From contig OZ241973.1 of NCBI GenBank assembly GCA_965204295.1, positions 620,001 to 684,000 of the forward strand: a stretch of DNA of 64,000 bases, given 5' to 3'. Under the pieces are notes generated by a model that ran no database searches, was not told the DNA's origin, and worked only from the letters and a program-made list of their open reading frames with translations. The first letter of the stretch is position 1. Every line of letters starts with the position of its first letter. The stretch is from JAWKWH01 sp965204295 (lineage in GTDB: Bacteria; Pseudomonadota; Alphaproteobacteria; Rhizobiales; Rhizobiaceae). Positions 26,681 through 35,287 of the stretch are shown here, piece after piece. A program made the translations under genes and the position numbers.

Positions 26681-27613
26681 ATGACCGATTCGAAATCAGC
26701 TTTAGCGCCGCCCGGGAAAATCGTCGACGCCCACCACCATCTCTGGAATCCGGCGTCGCGGGATCCCGATATCGGTTATGTGTGGCTGGGCAAGATCGGA
26801 GCGCCCAAACCGTTTGGAGACCCGACGGCGATCCAGCGCGATTACCTGCTTGATGAATTTCTTTGCGAGCAATCCGTGCGACCGTTGGCCGCGTCGGTTC
26901 ACGTGCAGGCCGATGGCGCCATTCCCGAGCCGCGGCTTGAAACGCATTTCGTGCAACGGATGAGCAATGCGGGCAATTTTCCGATCGCCATTGTGGGCTT
27001 TGTCGACCTGAGCCGTGAAGACGCCGGGGACGTGCTGCAATCGCACATGCCAAGTGCGAATTTTCGCGGCGTCCGGCAGATTCTGAGCCGCCTCGATTTT
27101 CGCCCGGACATCAGCTTTGCGTCAAAGCACTACATTCGCGACAGCCATTGGAGGAAGGCTTTTGGCCTTCTTGCCGAACATGGTCTGAGTTTTGACCTGC
27201 AGCTCTATCCCGAGCAGATGGAGGAAGCCGCCGAATTCCTCAGGGATTTTCCGGATATCCCGATCATTGTCGACCATGCCGGGTCTCCCTATGACCAGAG
27301 CCGGAGCGGCCTGGAGATATGGCGCGCAAACATCGAAAAGCTGGCATCGCTGTCCAATGTCAACGTCAAGCTGTGCGGCTTCGGCATGTACGACAGGGCC
27401 TGGACCGCACGATCCATAAAGCCGATAACGGACACTCTGCTGGATCTGTTCGGCGCGGACCGGCTCATGTTCGCAAGCAATTTCCCGGTCGACAAGCTGA
27501 TGCGCACCTACGCCGAACTGCTCACCGACCTGATGGCGAATTTGTCGCATCTTTCGGCTGACGATTTTTCGGCGATCTTTCACGACAACGCGCGGCGCGT
27601 CTATCGGATCTGA
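26681..27613 (+). CDS. TIM-barrel amidohydrolase (amidohydrolase_2, lactonase-like)
   Basis: A 310-aa metal hydrolase of the 2-pyrone-4,6-dicarboxylate lactonase/fuconolactonase-like group. It carries the N-terminal metal motif DAHHHLW near residue 16, a mid-chain His in SVHVQAD, IIVDHAG near 206 and a final Asp region FASNFPVDKLMRTY near 266. Such enzymes hydrolyse lactones, fitting the dehydrogenases encoded nearby, which could generate a lactone from a sugar-like or cyclic alcohol. It is divergent from the importer and its 3' end overlaps the LacI-type gene by 13 bp in convergent orientation. Confidence 0.88.
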   Translation: MTDSKSALAPPGKIVDAHHHLWNPASRDPDIGYVWLGKIGAPKPFGDPTAIQRDYLLDEFLCEQSVRPLAASVHVQADGAIPEPRLETHFVQRMSNAGNFPIAIVGFVDLSREDAGDVLQSHMPSANFRGVRQILSRLDFRPDISFASKHYIRDSHWRKAFGLLAEHGLSFDLQLYPEQMEEAAEFLRDFPDIPIIVDHAGSPYDQSRSGLEIWRANIEKLASLSNVNVKLCGFGMYDRAWTARSIKPITDTLLDLFGADRLMFASNFPVDKLMRTYAELLTDLMANLSHLSADDFSAIFHDNARRVYRI

Positions 27614-28620
27614 ATGCCCCCGGGCGTCCGCGCGGTTCGGCGAACGACCAACTCCGCCGGAATCACGGACGCGCGTTTCTTGACCGTTTTCCTTTCGATC
27701 TGCTCCAGCAGGATCGTCACCGTCGCCTTGATCATGCTCCGCGACGATTGCGACACGGTCGTCAGATCGTAGGCCTTCCACGACGCTTCCGGCACGTCGT
27801 CATATCCGACCACCGAAACATCCTTCGGAACATCCAGACCAAGTTCGCTTCGAAGAACGTCCAGCACCGAGAAAGCCATATGATCGTTGGCGGCGAAAAC
27901 GGCATCGGGACGTTCCCGCCCGGAAAACAACGCGCGGGCCGCCACAGCGGCGCCCTCGAACGTATAGCCGCCGACGGCCCGATCCCAGACGGCGACGCCG
28001 AGTTCGGCGAGACCTTTATAAAATCCCGCTTCCCGATCGCGATTTGTGGATGAATCCTCGGCCCCCGCGATGAATGCGATGCGTTCGTGTCCGCCTTCCA
28101 CCAACAGGCGCGCCAGAAGCCGGCCGCCTTCGATATTGTCCGACGTCACGCTGCTGGCTGGTGAAGACGCGACATACCTGTTGAAGAGGACGACAGGTAT
28201 TCCGGTCCGGGCGCATTCACGCGCCAGCGTCGATGACAATGTCGCCGACGCCATGACGATGCCCTGAACCCGGTACTGCAATATCCGCTGAACCACCTGG
28301 TCCTGCCGGCCGGGATCGGTCATGAACAGGAGAACCTGATACCCCTTGTCCTGCAGCATCCGCGAAAGTCTCTCCAGGACAATCGGATAGAACTGATTGT
28401 CCAGATAGGCGACCATGACCGCGATCAGCCGCGACCTGCCGCTTATCATGGCGCGGGCAAGCGCATTGGGCCGGTAGCCGAGTTCACGGGCCGCCTTGAG
28501 CACCTTTTCACGTGTTTGAGCGGAAACGCTGGCGCCGGGGGTGAATGCGCGGCTGACCGCCGACTGCGAGACACTCGCGAGGAGGGCGACATCGCCGGAT
28601 GTCACGATAGGTTTGTTCAT
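27601..28620 (-). CDS. LacI-family transcriptional regulator
   Basis: A 339-aa repressor. The helix-turn-helix is at residues 6-30 (TSGDVALLASVSQSAVSRAF), followed by the hinge block KVLKAARELGYRPNALARAM and a periplasmic-binding-protein-like effector domain with AVMVAYLDNQFYP and VSVVGYDDVPEA. The recognition helix and the LacI hinge fit binding to symmetric sites with central CG, such as those at 22291 and 26620, so it is the likely local regulator of the importer, HisD-like and amidohydrolase units. No copy of that operator is seen before its own start. Confidence 0.93.
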   Translation of the reverse strand: MNKPIVTSGDVALLASVSQSAVSRAFTPGASVSAQTREKVLKAARELGYRPNALARAMISGRSRLIAVMVAYLDNQFYPIVLERLSRMLQDKGYQVLLFMTDPGRQDQVVQRILQYRVQGIVMASATLSSTLARECARTGIPVVLFNRYVASSPASSVTSDNIEGGRLLARLLVEGGHERIAFIAGAEDSSTNRDREAGFYKGLAELGVAVWDRAVGGYTFEGAAVAARALFSGRERPDAVFAANDHMAFSVLDVLRSELGLDVPKDVSVVGYDDVPEASWKAYDLTTVSQSSRSMIKATVTILLEQIERKTVKKRASVIPAELVVRRTARTPGGIQIR

Positions 28621-28902
28621 GTCTTCAAAATGGCGAGGGAAACGGATTAGTCAATCGGCGGACCGACGGTTCGATGGCGATACGACGATTTGGACCGCGA
28701 CCTCCCGCGCGGGGGACGTCCGTCTTCAAGTGAAATCCGACAGCCATGCGCCAATACCCGAACCGGACCGATGACGCATGGCGGGCTGAATCATGTGAAA
28801 AACTTTTCGCGGGACGCCCGGTTCTTTCGCCGGGGCCACAGCCGGTGCGCGGCCACAGCCGGAGAATTCCGCAAGGTCGACCGACCGTTGGCGCGCGCGT
28901 CG
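28621..28902. other. Non-coding stretch before IS3 remnant A
   Basis: These 282 bp are upstream of the LacI-type gene. Apart from short repeated CCACAGCCGG words near 28836-28860 nothing coding is convincing; the small frames here have no recognisable motif. Confidence 0.4.
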
Positions 28903-29204
28903 CGCCCACGCATCGGATCGCGCAGGCAATCCCGCGTAAACGCCAAGCTCCAACAGCAAGCTCAGGGACGAGTGTCTGAACATGGAAATATTCCACACCT
29001 TGAAGGAGGTTAAAGTTCCCATCGAGCAATGGTGAATTCCCATAACGCCGAGAGACCGCACTCATCGTTTGGTTACACGTCTCCGGCTCCACATACCATA
29101 TGGACAACAGCAGCCCCCTAGCCTACGCTATGAGGTGGGCCAGCCTAAAGCATGGCTCTGAACCATACCAGACTCTAACTCTGGAACTGATTCACCAAAG
29201 AGAC
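28903..29204 (+). mobile_element. IS3-family transposase remnant A (direct-repeat copy 1)
   Basis: A 302-bp segment repeated nearly identically at 30358-30659. From about 28952 it encodes KLRDECLNMEIFHTLKEVK, then VPIEQW, which is the C-terminal end of IS3-family OrfB integrases; after a stop and a frame shift the same sequence continues as HNAERPHSSFGY, the next part of that consensus. The catalytic Asp residues are missing, so it is dead. The tail may be the element's end. Confidence 0.8.
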
Positions 29205-29258
29205 CGGGTCAGCGGGGTTTTCTCGCTCTACAACCCGTGATCCGAAAGGGCAAGCAAG

Positions 29259-30270
29259 GTGAAAGCGCTCTTCAAAGGGTTGGGCATTGTTGTTGCGCTG
29301 ACTATCGCGGGCATGATCCTTGCGACAGTCGCGCCGCAGATTGGCGTGTGGGTTGGGCTGGCATTTCTCGTGGTGCCGCTTTTCGCGGTTATCAAGCCGC
29401 TTCCTTATCTCCATCTGGGGCATCGCGCCTTCAGCACATCCGTTGCGTTCTTCGTCGGGCTTCTGACTACGGCGACATCCTATGGCACATTGGACACGCA
29501 GCGGCTGGCCGACCTGCGCAACACGGACCCCACCGCCTACTTGGCAGAGCTTGAGGGGCGGAACCAAGTGAAATGGCTTTCGGAGTTGGAAAAGCTAGAC
29601 CCTGATCGCTACCCCGCAGAAGCCGCTAAGATCGCAGAGGCGGAAGTGGCGCGAAAGGCCGTGGCAGAAGCGGCTGAAGCGGCGCGAGTGGCAGAACAAG
29701 AACGGGCAGAGGTTGAACGGCGAGACGCCGCGCCATATTGGGTTACGTCGGAACGGTTGAATCGTAGAACTTGTCCCTCGGAAAGTTGTGGGATTGTCGG
29801 TCAATTCTTTCTTCCGCGAAGGCATAATGATACTGGAACGGCGCGACGGCTGGGTGCGCGTGACCAAACCTTACAGCGCTTGGTGTGTTGACGGGCGAAG
29901 CGAGTATGTGGATTCGGGAAATGCCAACTGCGATTCTGCGAACGGTATCATGGACGGGCAATTCGCCGAATGGGTGTCGGCTGAATACCTTTCGGACGCC
30001 CGCCCGCCCGATCCGACTGTGGATGCGTCCGGTATTGAAGAACTAGTGATCGGGTCTGACGACTTTGCTCGCTACCGAACCGCGTTCGCGGAAGCCGCGC
30101 AATCGCTGATCTTGCAACGACGCTGCACCGAACAAGATTTCCGTGAAATGGGCGGTTGGGTAAAGTCTTCCAGCCATCGCAATCAGCCCATCTACTTCAC
30201 TTATTGCGGCGGCGCGACTGTAGCCAACCGATTGTATTTGAACGCTGATACGGGCGAAGTATTCCGCTGA
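29259..30270 (+). pseudogene. Membrane-anchored SH3-domain protein, split by a frameshift
   Basis: Two overlapping frames (29259-29891 and 29788-30270) together make one protein of about 336 aa. The first gives three or so N-terminal hydrophobic segments (VVALTIAGMILATVAP, then VGLAFLVVPLFAV), an Ala/Glu-rich coiled stretch and the start of a bacterial SH3 domain (LNRRTCPSESCGIVGQ). The second frame continues it (FFREGIMILERRDGWVRV, then CDSANGIMDGQFAEWV). The total of 1012 bp is one base more than a multiple of three, and the switch falls in the pyrimidine run near 29802-29813. This is a true inactivating indel or a sequencing error. It lies exactly between the two IS3 remnants. Confidence 0.75.
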
Positions 30271-30357
30271 AGCGCACCTACGCGCCCGGTTTTCACGGGA
30301 AACCGCGGGGCAGGAGCACGCGCGGCTGTTGAGCCCCAAGGATTTTGGGGCCGCGAA

Positions 30358-30659
30358 CGCCCACGCATCGGATTGCGCAGGCAATCCCGCGTAAACGCCA
30401 AGCTCCAACAGCAAGCTCAGGGACGAGCGTCTGAACATGGAAATATTCCACACCTTGAAGGAGGTTAAAGTTCCCATCGAGCAATGGTGAATTTCCATAA
30501 CGCCGAGAGACCGCACTCATCGTTTGATTACACGCCTCCGGCTCCACATACCATATGGACAACAGCAGCCCCCCTGGCCTACGCCATGAGGTGGGCCAGC
30601 CTAAAGCTGGCTCTGAACCATGCCAGACTCTAACTCTGGAACTGATCCACCAAAGAGAC
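30358..30659 (+). mobile_element. IS3-family transposase remnant B (direct-repeat copy 2)
   Basis: The second copy of the 302-bp segment, same orientation, differing from copy A by scattered substitutions and compensating small indels. It again encodes LRDERLNMEIFHTLKEVK with the same stop codon after the EQW triplet and the same frame break, so the decay preceded the duplication. It abuts the IS5-type fragment at about 30660. Confidence 0.8.
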
Positions 30660-30667
30660 TAGGTTCA

Positions 30668-31175
30668 GGGCTCATTAATTGAGCTGGAAGATTACGGTTG
30701 CAGCGATTGTTATTGCTGCGAAGCAGGTGTCGGCGCATCTGTCGTAACGGGTTGCGATGCGTCTCCAGTCTTTCAGTCTGCCGAAGGCATTTTCGACCGT
30801 ATGGCGTTGTTTATACAACGTTTTGCAATACTTGGCGGGGTTCTTGCGCTTCGCGCGTGGCGGTATGCAAGAGGCAATCCCCTTGGTTTTGAGTGCGGCG
30901 CGCAATTCATCGCTGTCGTATCCCTTGTCGCCAATCGGGGTTCCGGCATTTGGTAATCCGGGATAGACGATCCTGGCCCCAATGTGATCGAACACCTGCC
31001 CTGCCGTCAGCGCCATGACGATGGGTTTACCCTCATCGTTGACGACGGCATGAAGTTTGGAGTTCAGCCCGCCTTTTGTTCGCCCAATGTGGCGGGGAAC
31101 ATCCCCTTTTTTGCCAGACTGCAAGCAGTCCGGTGCGCTTTCAGGTGAGGGGTATCGACCCGCACGATGTCCGGC
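30668..31175 (-). pseudogene. IS5-family transposase, 3' part, frameshifted
   Basis: The minus strand encodes the C-terminal half of an IS5/IS427-group DDE transposase: IGRTKGGLNSKLHAVVNDEG, the DDE-region block PIGDKGYDSDELR, and the closing RLKDWRRIATRYDRCADTCF with VIFQLN. Upstream, the family's DTPHLKAHRTACSLAKKG is present in another frame, joined through an A/G-run at about 31105-31116, so a one-base frameshift breaks the gene. The N-terminal 100 residues are missing. The first Asp of the catalytic triad may be in the frameshifted piece. Confidence 0.85.
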
Positions 31176-32001
31176 TCACCCGATCTTGCCGCCAGGCGGC
31201 CAATCAGGATAAACCGGCTCTACCGCCTGCTTGAACGGGCCAACCGCGCAATCGGTCGGCTTGATGGCGCGACCTCTCTTCTGGAGACCAGCTGCCAATG
31301 ATGTCATCTGCCCAGGGACTTTCCGCCACGCAGCACGGTCTGGAAGTATTTCGACCTCTGGCGTTACGATGGCACACTCGACCGCATTCATGAGACGCTC
31401 TACCTGGCGCTGCGCGAATGCGCAGGACGCCATTTGCTTGTATTTGTCTCGCATTTCCATATGCGCATCTCAGTCCCGAATCGGACCGCCGATAGACGAG
31501 ACGCATATACACTATGACAGTGCCCGGAATACCGGCGCCCGCGATCCTCATCGCAACCGGGCGCTCCGGCATGTATTCATTGAGGTCGGCGACCGGATAT
31601 GGCGCTCCCTCCCGGAAATCGAATTTGCGAAAATGCGGAACGACCGACGCCGCAAGCCCGATCCGAAGTTCATCCGGCCAGTGCGACGCCATGTCGAGCG
31701 ACACCTCAGGTTCCGGCGTCGCCGCCGCCCGTCGAAAGCGCTTCCGTCAGCCTGCACGTTTGGGCAAGGGAATCCGCCGCGCGGGCTTCGCGCGCCGGAA
31801 ATATACAAGCGCCAGGACGCCCGCCGCGATCAAGGCCGGCACCTCTTATCGTCGATCTCCACTCCCGAAGCGTCCGCCGAACCGGGGTCCGGCCGTCGAA
31901 CGAAACGAGAGGCGACCGGTCGCCGCCCCGGCTATCGCGCCTTGATTTAATCGAACGTTTGTTTTATTATTGCGGATACTCATGGCGGCCGGCGGGGAAT
32001 C
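31176..32001. other. Unresolved stretch between the IS5 fragment and the TetR gene
   Basis: Frames on the minus strand (31176-31460 and 31204-31704) read like remnants of real proteins, with peptides such as MRDKYKQMASCAFAQRQVER and DFREGAPYPVADLNEYMP, but no family is recognised and the frames break into one another. The last 80 bp hold the promoter of the TetR gene, including CGAACGTTTG at 31952-31961. Confidence 0.35.
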
Positions 32002-32646
32002 ATGGCCAGAACCATCGGATCGGACGGCGAAAAGACGCAAAACGCGATACGCGAGGCGGCGGTGCGGCTGATCGCCCGGCGCGGGTTCGAGGCGGTGTCG
32101 ATGCGCCTTCTCGCCGCCGAGGTCGGCGTGCAGGCCGCCGCTCTCTACCGCTATTTCCCCAACAAGGAGGAACTGCTGTTCTCGCTGATGCGGGAACACA
32201 TGCGGGGGCTGACCGCCGCGTGGGAGACCGCGCGCCCGGCGGGCGGCGATCCCGCCGCGCGGCTCGCCGCCTTCACCGCCAACCACATCCGGTTCCATGT
32301 CGGGCGGCGGCATTCGACGCATGTCTCCAACATGGAGCTGCGCAGCCTGTCGCACGGCAGATTGTCGGCGATTCTGAAACTGAGAACCGCCTATGAAAAG
32401 GAATTGCGCCTCATCCTGCGCGAAGGGGCGGAAACCGGGGCTTTCGATATCGAGGACACGGCGCTCACCGCGATGGCGATCATCCAGATGATCACCGGCG
32501 TCATCGTCTGGTTCAGGCCGGACGAACGGCTGTCGGTGGCCGATGTCACGAGAAAATACCGGACGATGACCATGCGTCTCGCCGGCGCGCAACCAACGAC
32601 GGAGCACGGGCATGTACACGCATTCGATGAAATTCGGGCTGGGTGA
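32002..32646 (+). CDS. TetR-family transcriptional regulator
   Basis: A 214-aa repressor with a TetR helix-turn-helix at about residues 13-60 (AIREAAVRLIARRGFEAVSM, then VQAAALYRYFPNKEELLFSL). The C-terminal ligand domain is long enough to bind acyl-CoAs. Its 3' end overlaps the isovaleryl-CoA dehydrogenase gene by 35 bp, so it is part of that operon and probably controls leucine/isovalerate catabolism. The AACGTT-containing site 40-50 bp upstream may be its operator half. Confidence 0.9.
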   Translation: MARTIGSDGEKTQNAIREAAVRLIARRGFEAVSMRLLAAEVGVQAAALYRYFPNKEELLFSLMREHMRGLTAAWETARPAGGDPAARLAAFTANHIRFHVGRRHSTHVSNMELRSLSHGRLSAILKLRTAYEKELRLILREGAETGAFDIEDTALTAMAIIQMITGVIVWFRPDERLSVADVTRKYRTMTMRLAGAQPTTEHGHVHAFDEIRAG

Positions 32647-33775
32647 GGATATCGAGGCGCTGCGCGAACTGACGCATCGTTTCGCGCAGGAGCGGATCGC
32701 GCCGCGGGCGGCGGCGATCGACGCCTCGAACGAGTTTCCCGCCGAACTGTGGAAACAAATGGGCGATCTGGGCATCCTCGGCGTCACCGCCGACCCGGCC
32801 CATGGCGGCGCGGGCATGGGTTATCTCGCTCACGTGGTCGCGATCGAGGAGATCAGCCGCGCTTCGGCCTCGGTCGGGCTGTCCTATGGCGCGCATTCCA
32901 ATCTCTGCGTCAACCAGATCGACCGCTGGGCGACTCCGCAACAAAAGGAGCGATACCTGCCCGCATTGTGTTCGGGAGAGCATGTCGGCGCCCTGGCGAT
33001 GTCGGAAGCCGGCGCCGGTTCGGACGTGGTTTCGCTGAAACTGCGGGCGGAGAAGAAAAACGACCGCTACGTGCTGAACGGGGCCAAGATGTGGATCACC
33101 AACGGCCCGGACGCCGACACGCTGGTGGTTTACGCCAGGACCGGTCCCGACGCCGGTTCGCGCGGGATCACCGCCTTCATCGTCGAGAAGACCATGACCG
33201 GCTTTTCCGCCTCGCGCAAGCTGGACAAGCTCGGCATGCGCGGCTCCAACACCGCGGAACTGGTGTTCGAGAATGTCGAAATCCCTTACGAAAACGTGCT
33301 GCACGAGGAGGGCGGGGGCGTCGAAGTGCTGATGAGCGGGCTCGACTACGAACGCGTCTGCCTGGCCGGCGGGCCCGTCGGCATCATGGCGGCCTGTCTC
33401 GATGTCGCCGCGCCCTATGTGCGCGAGCGAAAGCAGTTCGGCCGGCCGGTCGGCGAATTTCAACTGGTGCAGGGCAAGCTCGCCGACATGTACACGGCGA
33501 TGAACGCCTGCCGCGCCTATGTCTACGCGGTCGCCGCGGCCTGCGACCGGGGCGAGACGACCCGCAAGGACGCCGCCGGCTGCATACTCTACGCCGCCGA
33601 AAAGGCGACCCGGACCGCGCTCGACGCCATCCAGCTTCTCGGCGCCAACGGCTATGTCAACGACTATCCGACCGGCCGCCTGCTGCGCGACGCCAAGCTG
33701 TGCGAGATCGGCGCGGGCACCAGCGAAATCCGGCGCTGGCTGATCGGCCGCGAAATGATGGGGGAAAGTTTGTGA
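32612..33775 (+). CDS. ivd: Isovaleryl-CoA dehydrogenase
   Basis: A 387-aa FAD-dependent acyl-CoA dehydrogenase catalysing isovaleryl-CoA to 3-methylcrotonyl-CoA in leucine breakdown. It shows ALAMSEAGAGSDVVS near residue 130, MWITNGPDADTLVVYA near 160 and the IVD-specific position of the catalytic base, Glu in the GLDYERVCLAGGP segment near 248, which separates it from most other acyl-CoA dehydrogenases. The C-terminus has RDAKLCEIGAGTSEIRR. The start follows a GGAG box inside the tetR gene. Its usual partner, the carboxylase beta gene, is now 10.3 kb away. Confidence 0.93.
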   Translation: MYTHSMKFGLGEDIEALRELTHRFAQERIAPRAAAIDASNEFPAELWKQMGDLGILGVTADPAHGGAGMGYLAHVVAIEEISRASASVGLSYGAHSNLCVNQIDRWATPQQKERYLPALCSGEHVGALAMSEAGAGSDVVSLKLRAEKKNDRYVLNGAKMWITNGPDADTLVVYARTGPDAGSRGITAFIVEKTMTGFSASRKLDKLGMRGSNTAELVFENVEIPYENVLHEEGGGVEVLMSGLDYERVCLAGGPVGIMAACLDVAAPYVRERKQFGRPVGEFQLVQGKLADMYTAMNACRAYVYAVAAACDRGETTRKDAAGCILYAAEKATRTALDAIQLLGANGYVNDYPTGRLLRDAKLCEIGAGTSEIRRWLIGREMMGESL

Positions 33776-33794
33776 GGAGCAGCATTTCGAGGAA

Positions 33795-34012
33795 CTAATG
33801 CGCGATTGGAGAAAGGACCGGTCCGCGTCGCGATTTCGATTTTGGTTTGCAGCCGCCGGGAAGAATCGACCGCATACATCCCGCATCGACCCATCCGGCG
33901 GCATAATGCACAGGCAGGTAGCCGATGAACTTTCCGGACAGGATGAGGAAAGCAACGCCTTCGATCCGATGGACAAAGGCGGTTGAGTCGAACCCGCCGG
34001 TTTTGGGCGCGA
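33795..34012 (-). pseudogene. LysR-family regulator, C-terminal fragment
   Basis: The minus strand encodes GVAFLILSGKFIGYLPVHYA followed by AGWVDAGCMRSILP, which matches the end of LysR effector domains (the conserved G-x-x-I-G-Y-L-P-x-H-Y-A block). The upstream two-thirds, including the helix-turn-helix, are absent, so this is a dead fragment lying 20 bp after the ivd stop. Confidence 0.7.
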
Positions 34013-34029
34013 CCTTCTCCTCCGGCAAA

Positions 34030-34206
34030 ACGGAAGCGGGATTCAAGGCGAAGGCGGCGCCCCGCTGCACTTTGCCGCGCTTAAAGGCCATGCCGCCGCG
34101 GTCGCGGCGCTGCTCGACGCCGGGGGCGATCCCGTTGCGCGGACCGGGGATGGCCGCTGATCGGCACGCCGGTCTACCGGCGGCTGAACGACGCCAGCCG
34201 GAAATA
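34030..34206 (+). pseudogene. Ankyrin-repeat protein remnant
   Basis: One ankyrin repeat is readable from about 34056 (APLHFAALKGHAAAVAALLD). A stop at 34158-34160 and an internal deletion follow, after which the last 16 codons and 3' flank are those of the intact ankyrin gene at 36401-36871. It is thus a decayed, truncated paralogue of that gene. Confidence 0.75.
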
Positions 34207-34316
34207 ACGGGCAAGGGCCGCGCATTCCGCTTTGAACCTCGTCGGTGCAGCTTGTCAGCGGGTTTGAGAAAACTGAAAAAAGCGATTTTATTGCGCGGGG
34301 TCGGTTTCAGGATATT
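34154..34316 (+). repeat. Direct repeat copy 1 (ankyrin 3' end and flank)
   Basis: About 163 bp almost identical to 36818-36980, starting at CCGCTGATCGG inside the ankyrin coding sequence and continuing past the stop through GAAAACTGAAAAAAGCG to GATATT. It marks a duplication of the ankyrin gene end and its non-coding flank, 2664 bp apart. Confidence 0.85.
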
Positions 34317-34695
34317 TTCGAGAGGTCTTCGAGGCCCCTTCGAACGGGTCTGAAAAGCGCTCCGAAGGCGGTCGAGGTTTTCGCGGCGCATACCGTTCAT
34401 CAAGGTCAAATAGTCCCGGTGAACGAGCCACCGAGAGCCTCCGTATCCGTTCCCGCGCTCTCGATCATTCCCTTCGATCATGAGGAGGAGACAATCGCCG
34501 TCGCAATGACACGGTCCATGGCTCGACCGATTGCGTGCGAATCCGGAGCGGGCGACATGGCGACCGGCGGCGCCGAATCCATGGACAAGGCGGCTGCACC
34601 CAGATCGGGATGACTCTTTTGTGAATCGAAGGCGGGGTCCGGTTTCGCGGAGCTTCCGCTTCCCTTCCGTCGAAATGACGGAGGAGATTTGAGCG
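34317..34695. other. Non-coding or decayed stretch
   Basis: These 379 bp between the ankyrin repeat flank and the IS630 fragment contain only short frames without recognisable motifs. The composition is mixed and no promoter or repeat stands out. Confidence 0.4.
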
Positions 34696-34848
34696 GTGAC
34701 GATGCCGATTTCGATGGATTTGCGGGAACGCGCGATGGCGCGGTTGGCGAAGGGCGAGAGTGTCAGGCAGGGTGCGGCGGCCTGCGACCATCGGCTTGGA
34801 AGTCGGCCAACGCTACCCCTCTCTCACCCCTATGTTCGCCCTAAATAG
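34696..34848 (+). mobile_element. IS630-family transposase, N-terminal fragment
   Basis: A 50-codon frame begins PISMDLRERAMARLAKGES and VRQGAAA, the start of the helix-turn-helix domain of IS630-type transposases (usual form: D-L-R-x-R-x-x-x-x-x-x-x-G-E-S-x-R-x-x-A). After about 30 residues the similarity is lost and a stop follows; the DDE domain is absent. Confidence 0.7.
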
Positions 34849-34870
34849 TAGTTTTTTCAGGCGGTTGGCG

Positions 34871-35112
34871 CTATCTCTCCCCTAAGCTGCCCGCCCGCAC
34901 CATTTCTCCCGCCGGCCACGCCGCCGGTTCGGCAAATTCGTCCCGCCGGAACAGGCCCTTGCCGTAGCTTCCCTCCGCGCCCCGATAGGGCGGAGCGAGA
35001 TAGAACGACATTCCCGGCCTGTCGCACCGGTCGATGAAATCCCGCCACGGCAGGCTCTCGATGACGCCGCCGGCGGCGGTCGTGGACGTTTTCTAGGATC
35101 GTCGCCAGGCGC
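34871..35112 (-). pseudogene. D12-class DNA adenine methylase fragment
   Basis: On the minus strand the frame reading GVIESLPWRDFIDRCDRPG, then FYLAPPYRGAEGSYGKGLF, matches the catalytic region of D12 (Dam-like) N6-adenine methyltransferases, often phage-borne. The DPPY catalytic motif is altered to APPY. The upstream piece RLATILENVHDR is in another frame, so the remnant is frameshifted as well as truncated at both ends. It suggests a past prophage or mobile restriction island here. Confidence 0.7.
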
Positions 35113-35130
35113 TTCGGGTTGAATCCGCTC

Positions 35131-35232
35131 GGCCGCCCGTTGCGCGACGCCAAGCCGTGCGAGATCGGCGCGGGCGCCAGCGAAATCCGGCGCCGGCCGG
35201 TCGGCCGCGAGATGATGGGGGAAAGCGCTTGA
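35131..35232 (+). repeat. Degenerate copy of the 3' end of ivd
   Basis: These 102 bp align without gaps to 33674-33775, the last 33 codons and stop of the isovaleryl-CoA dehydrogenase gene, with roughly 12 substitutions. The stop TGA overlaps the -35 box of the toxin-antitoxin operon. Such a duplicated gene end is what a site-specific insertion or recombination at the ivd 3' end would leave. Confidence 0.85.
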
Positions 35233-35271
35233 CAATTTTCCAAGAAAATATATAACTCGCCATATTATATA
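35229..35271 (+). promoter_or_regulatory. Promoter and putative operator of the AbrB/PIN operon
   Basis: TTGACA at 35229-35234 and TATAAC at 35251-35256 are 16 bp apart, a strong sigma-70 promoter. An inverted repeat TATATAA (35249-35255) and TTATATA (35265-35271), 9 bp apart, covers the -10 box, as expected for autorepression by an antitoxin. Confidence 0.65.
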
Positions 35272-35287
35272 AAAAATGGAGCTAGAC

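Noticed and set aside
28903..30659. Active composite transposon
   Set aside because: Both flanking IS3 copies have stop codons and lack the catalytic domain; no terminal inverted repeats or target duplication could be confirmed.
32546..33976. 476-aa open frame on the minus strand
   Set aside because: Antisense of ivd; no recognisable domain.
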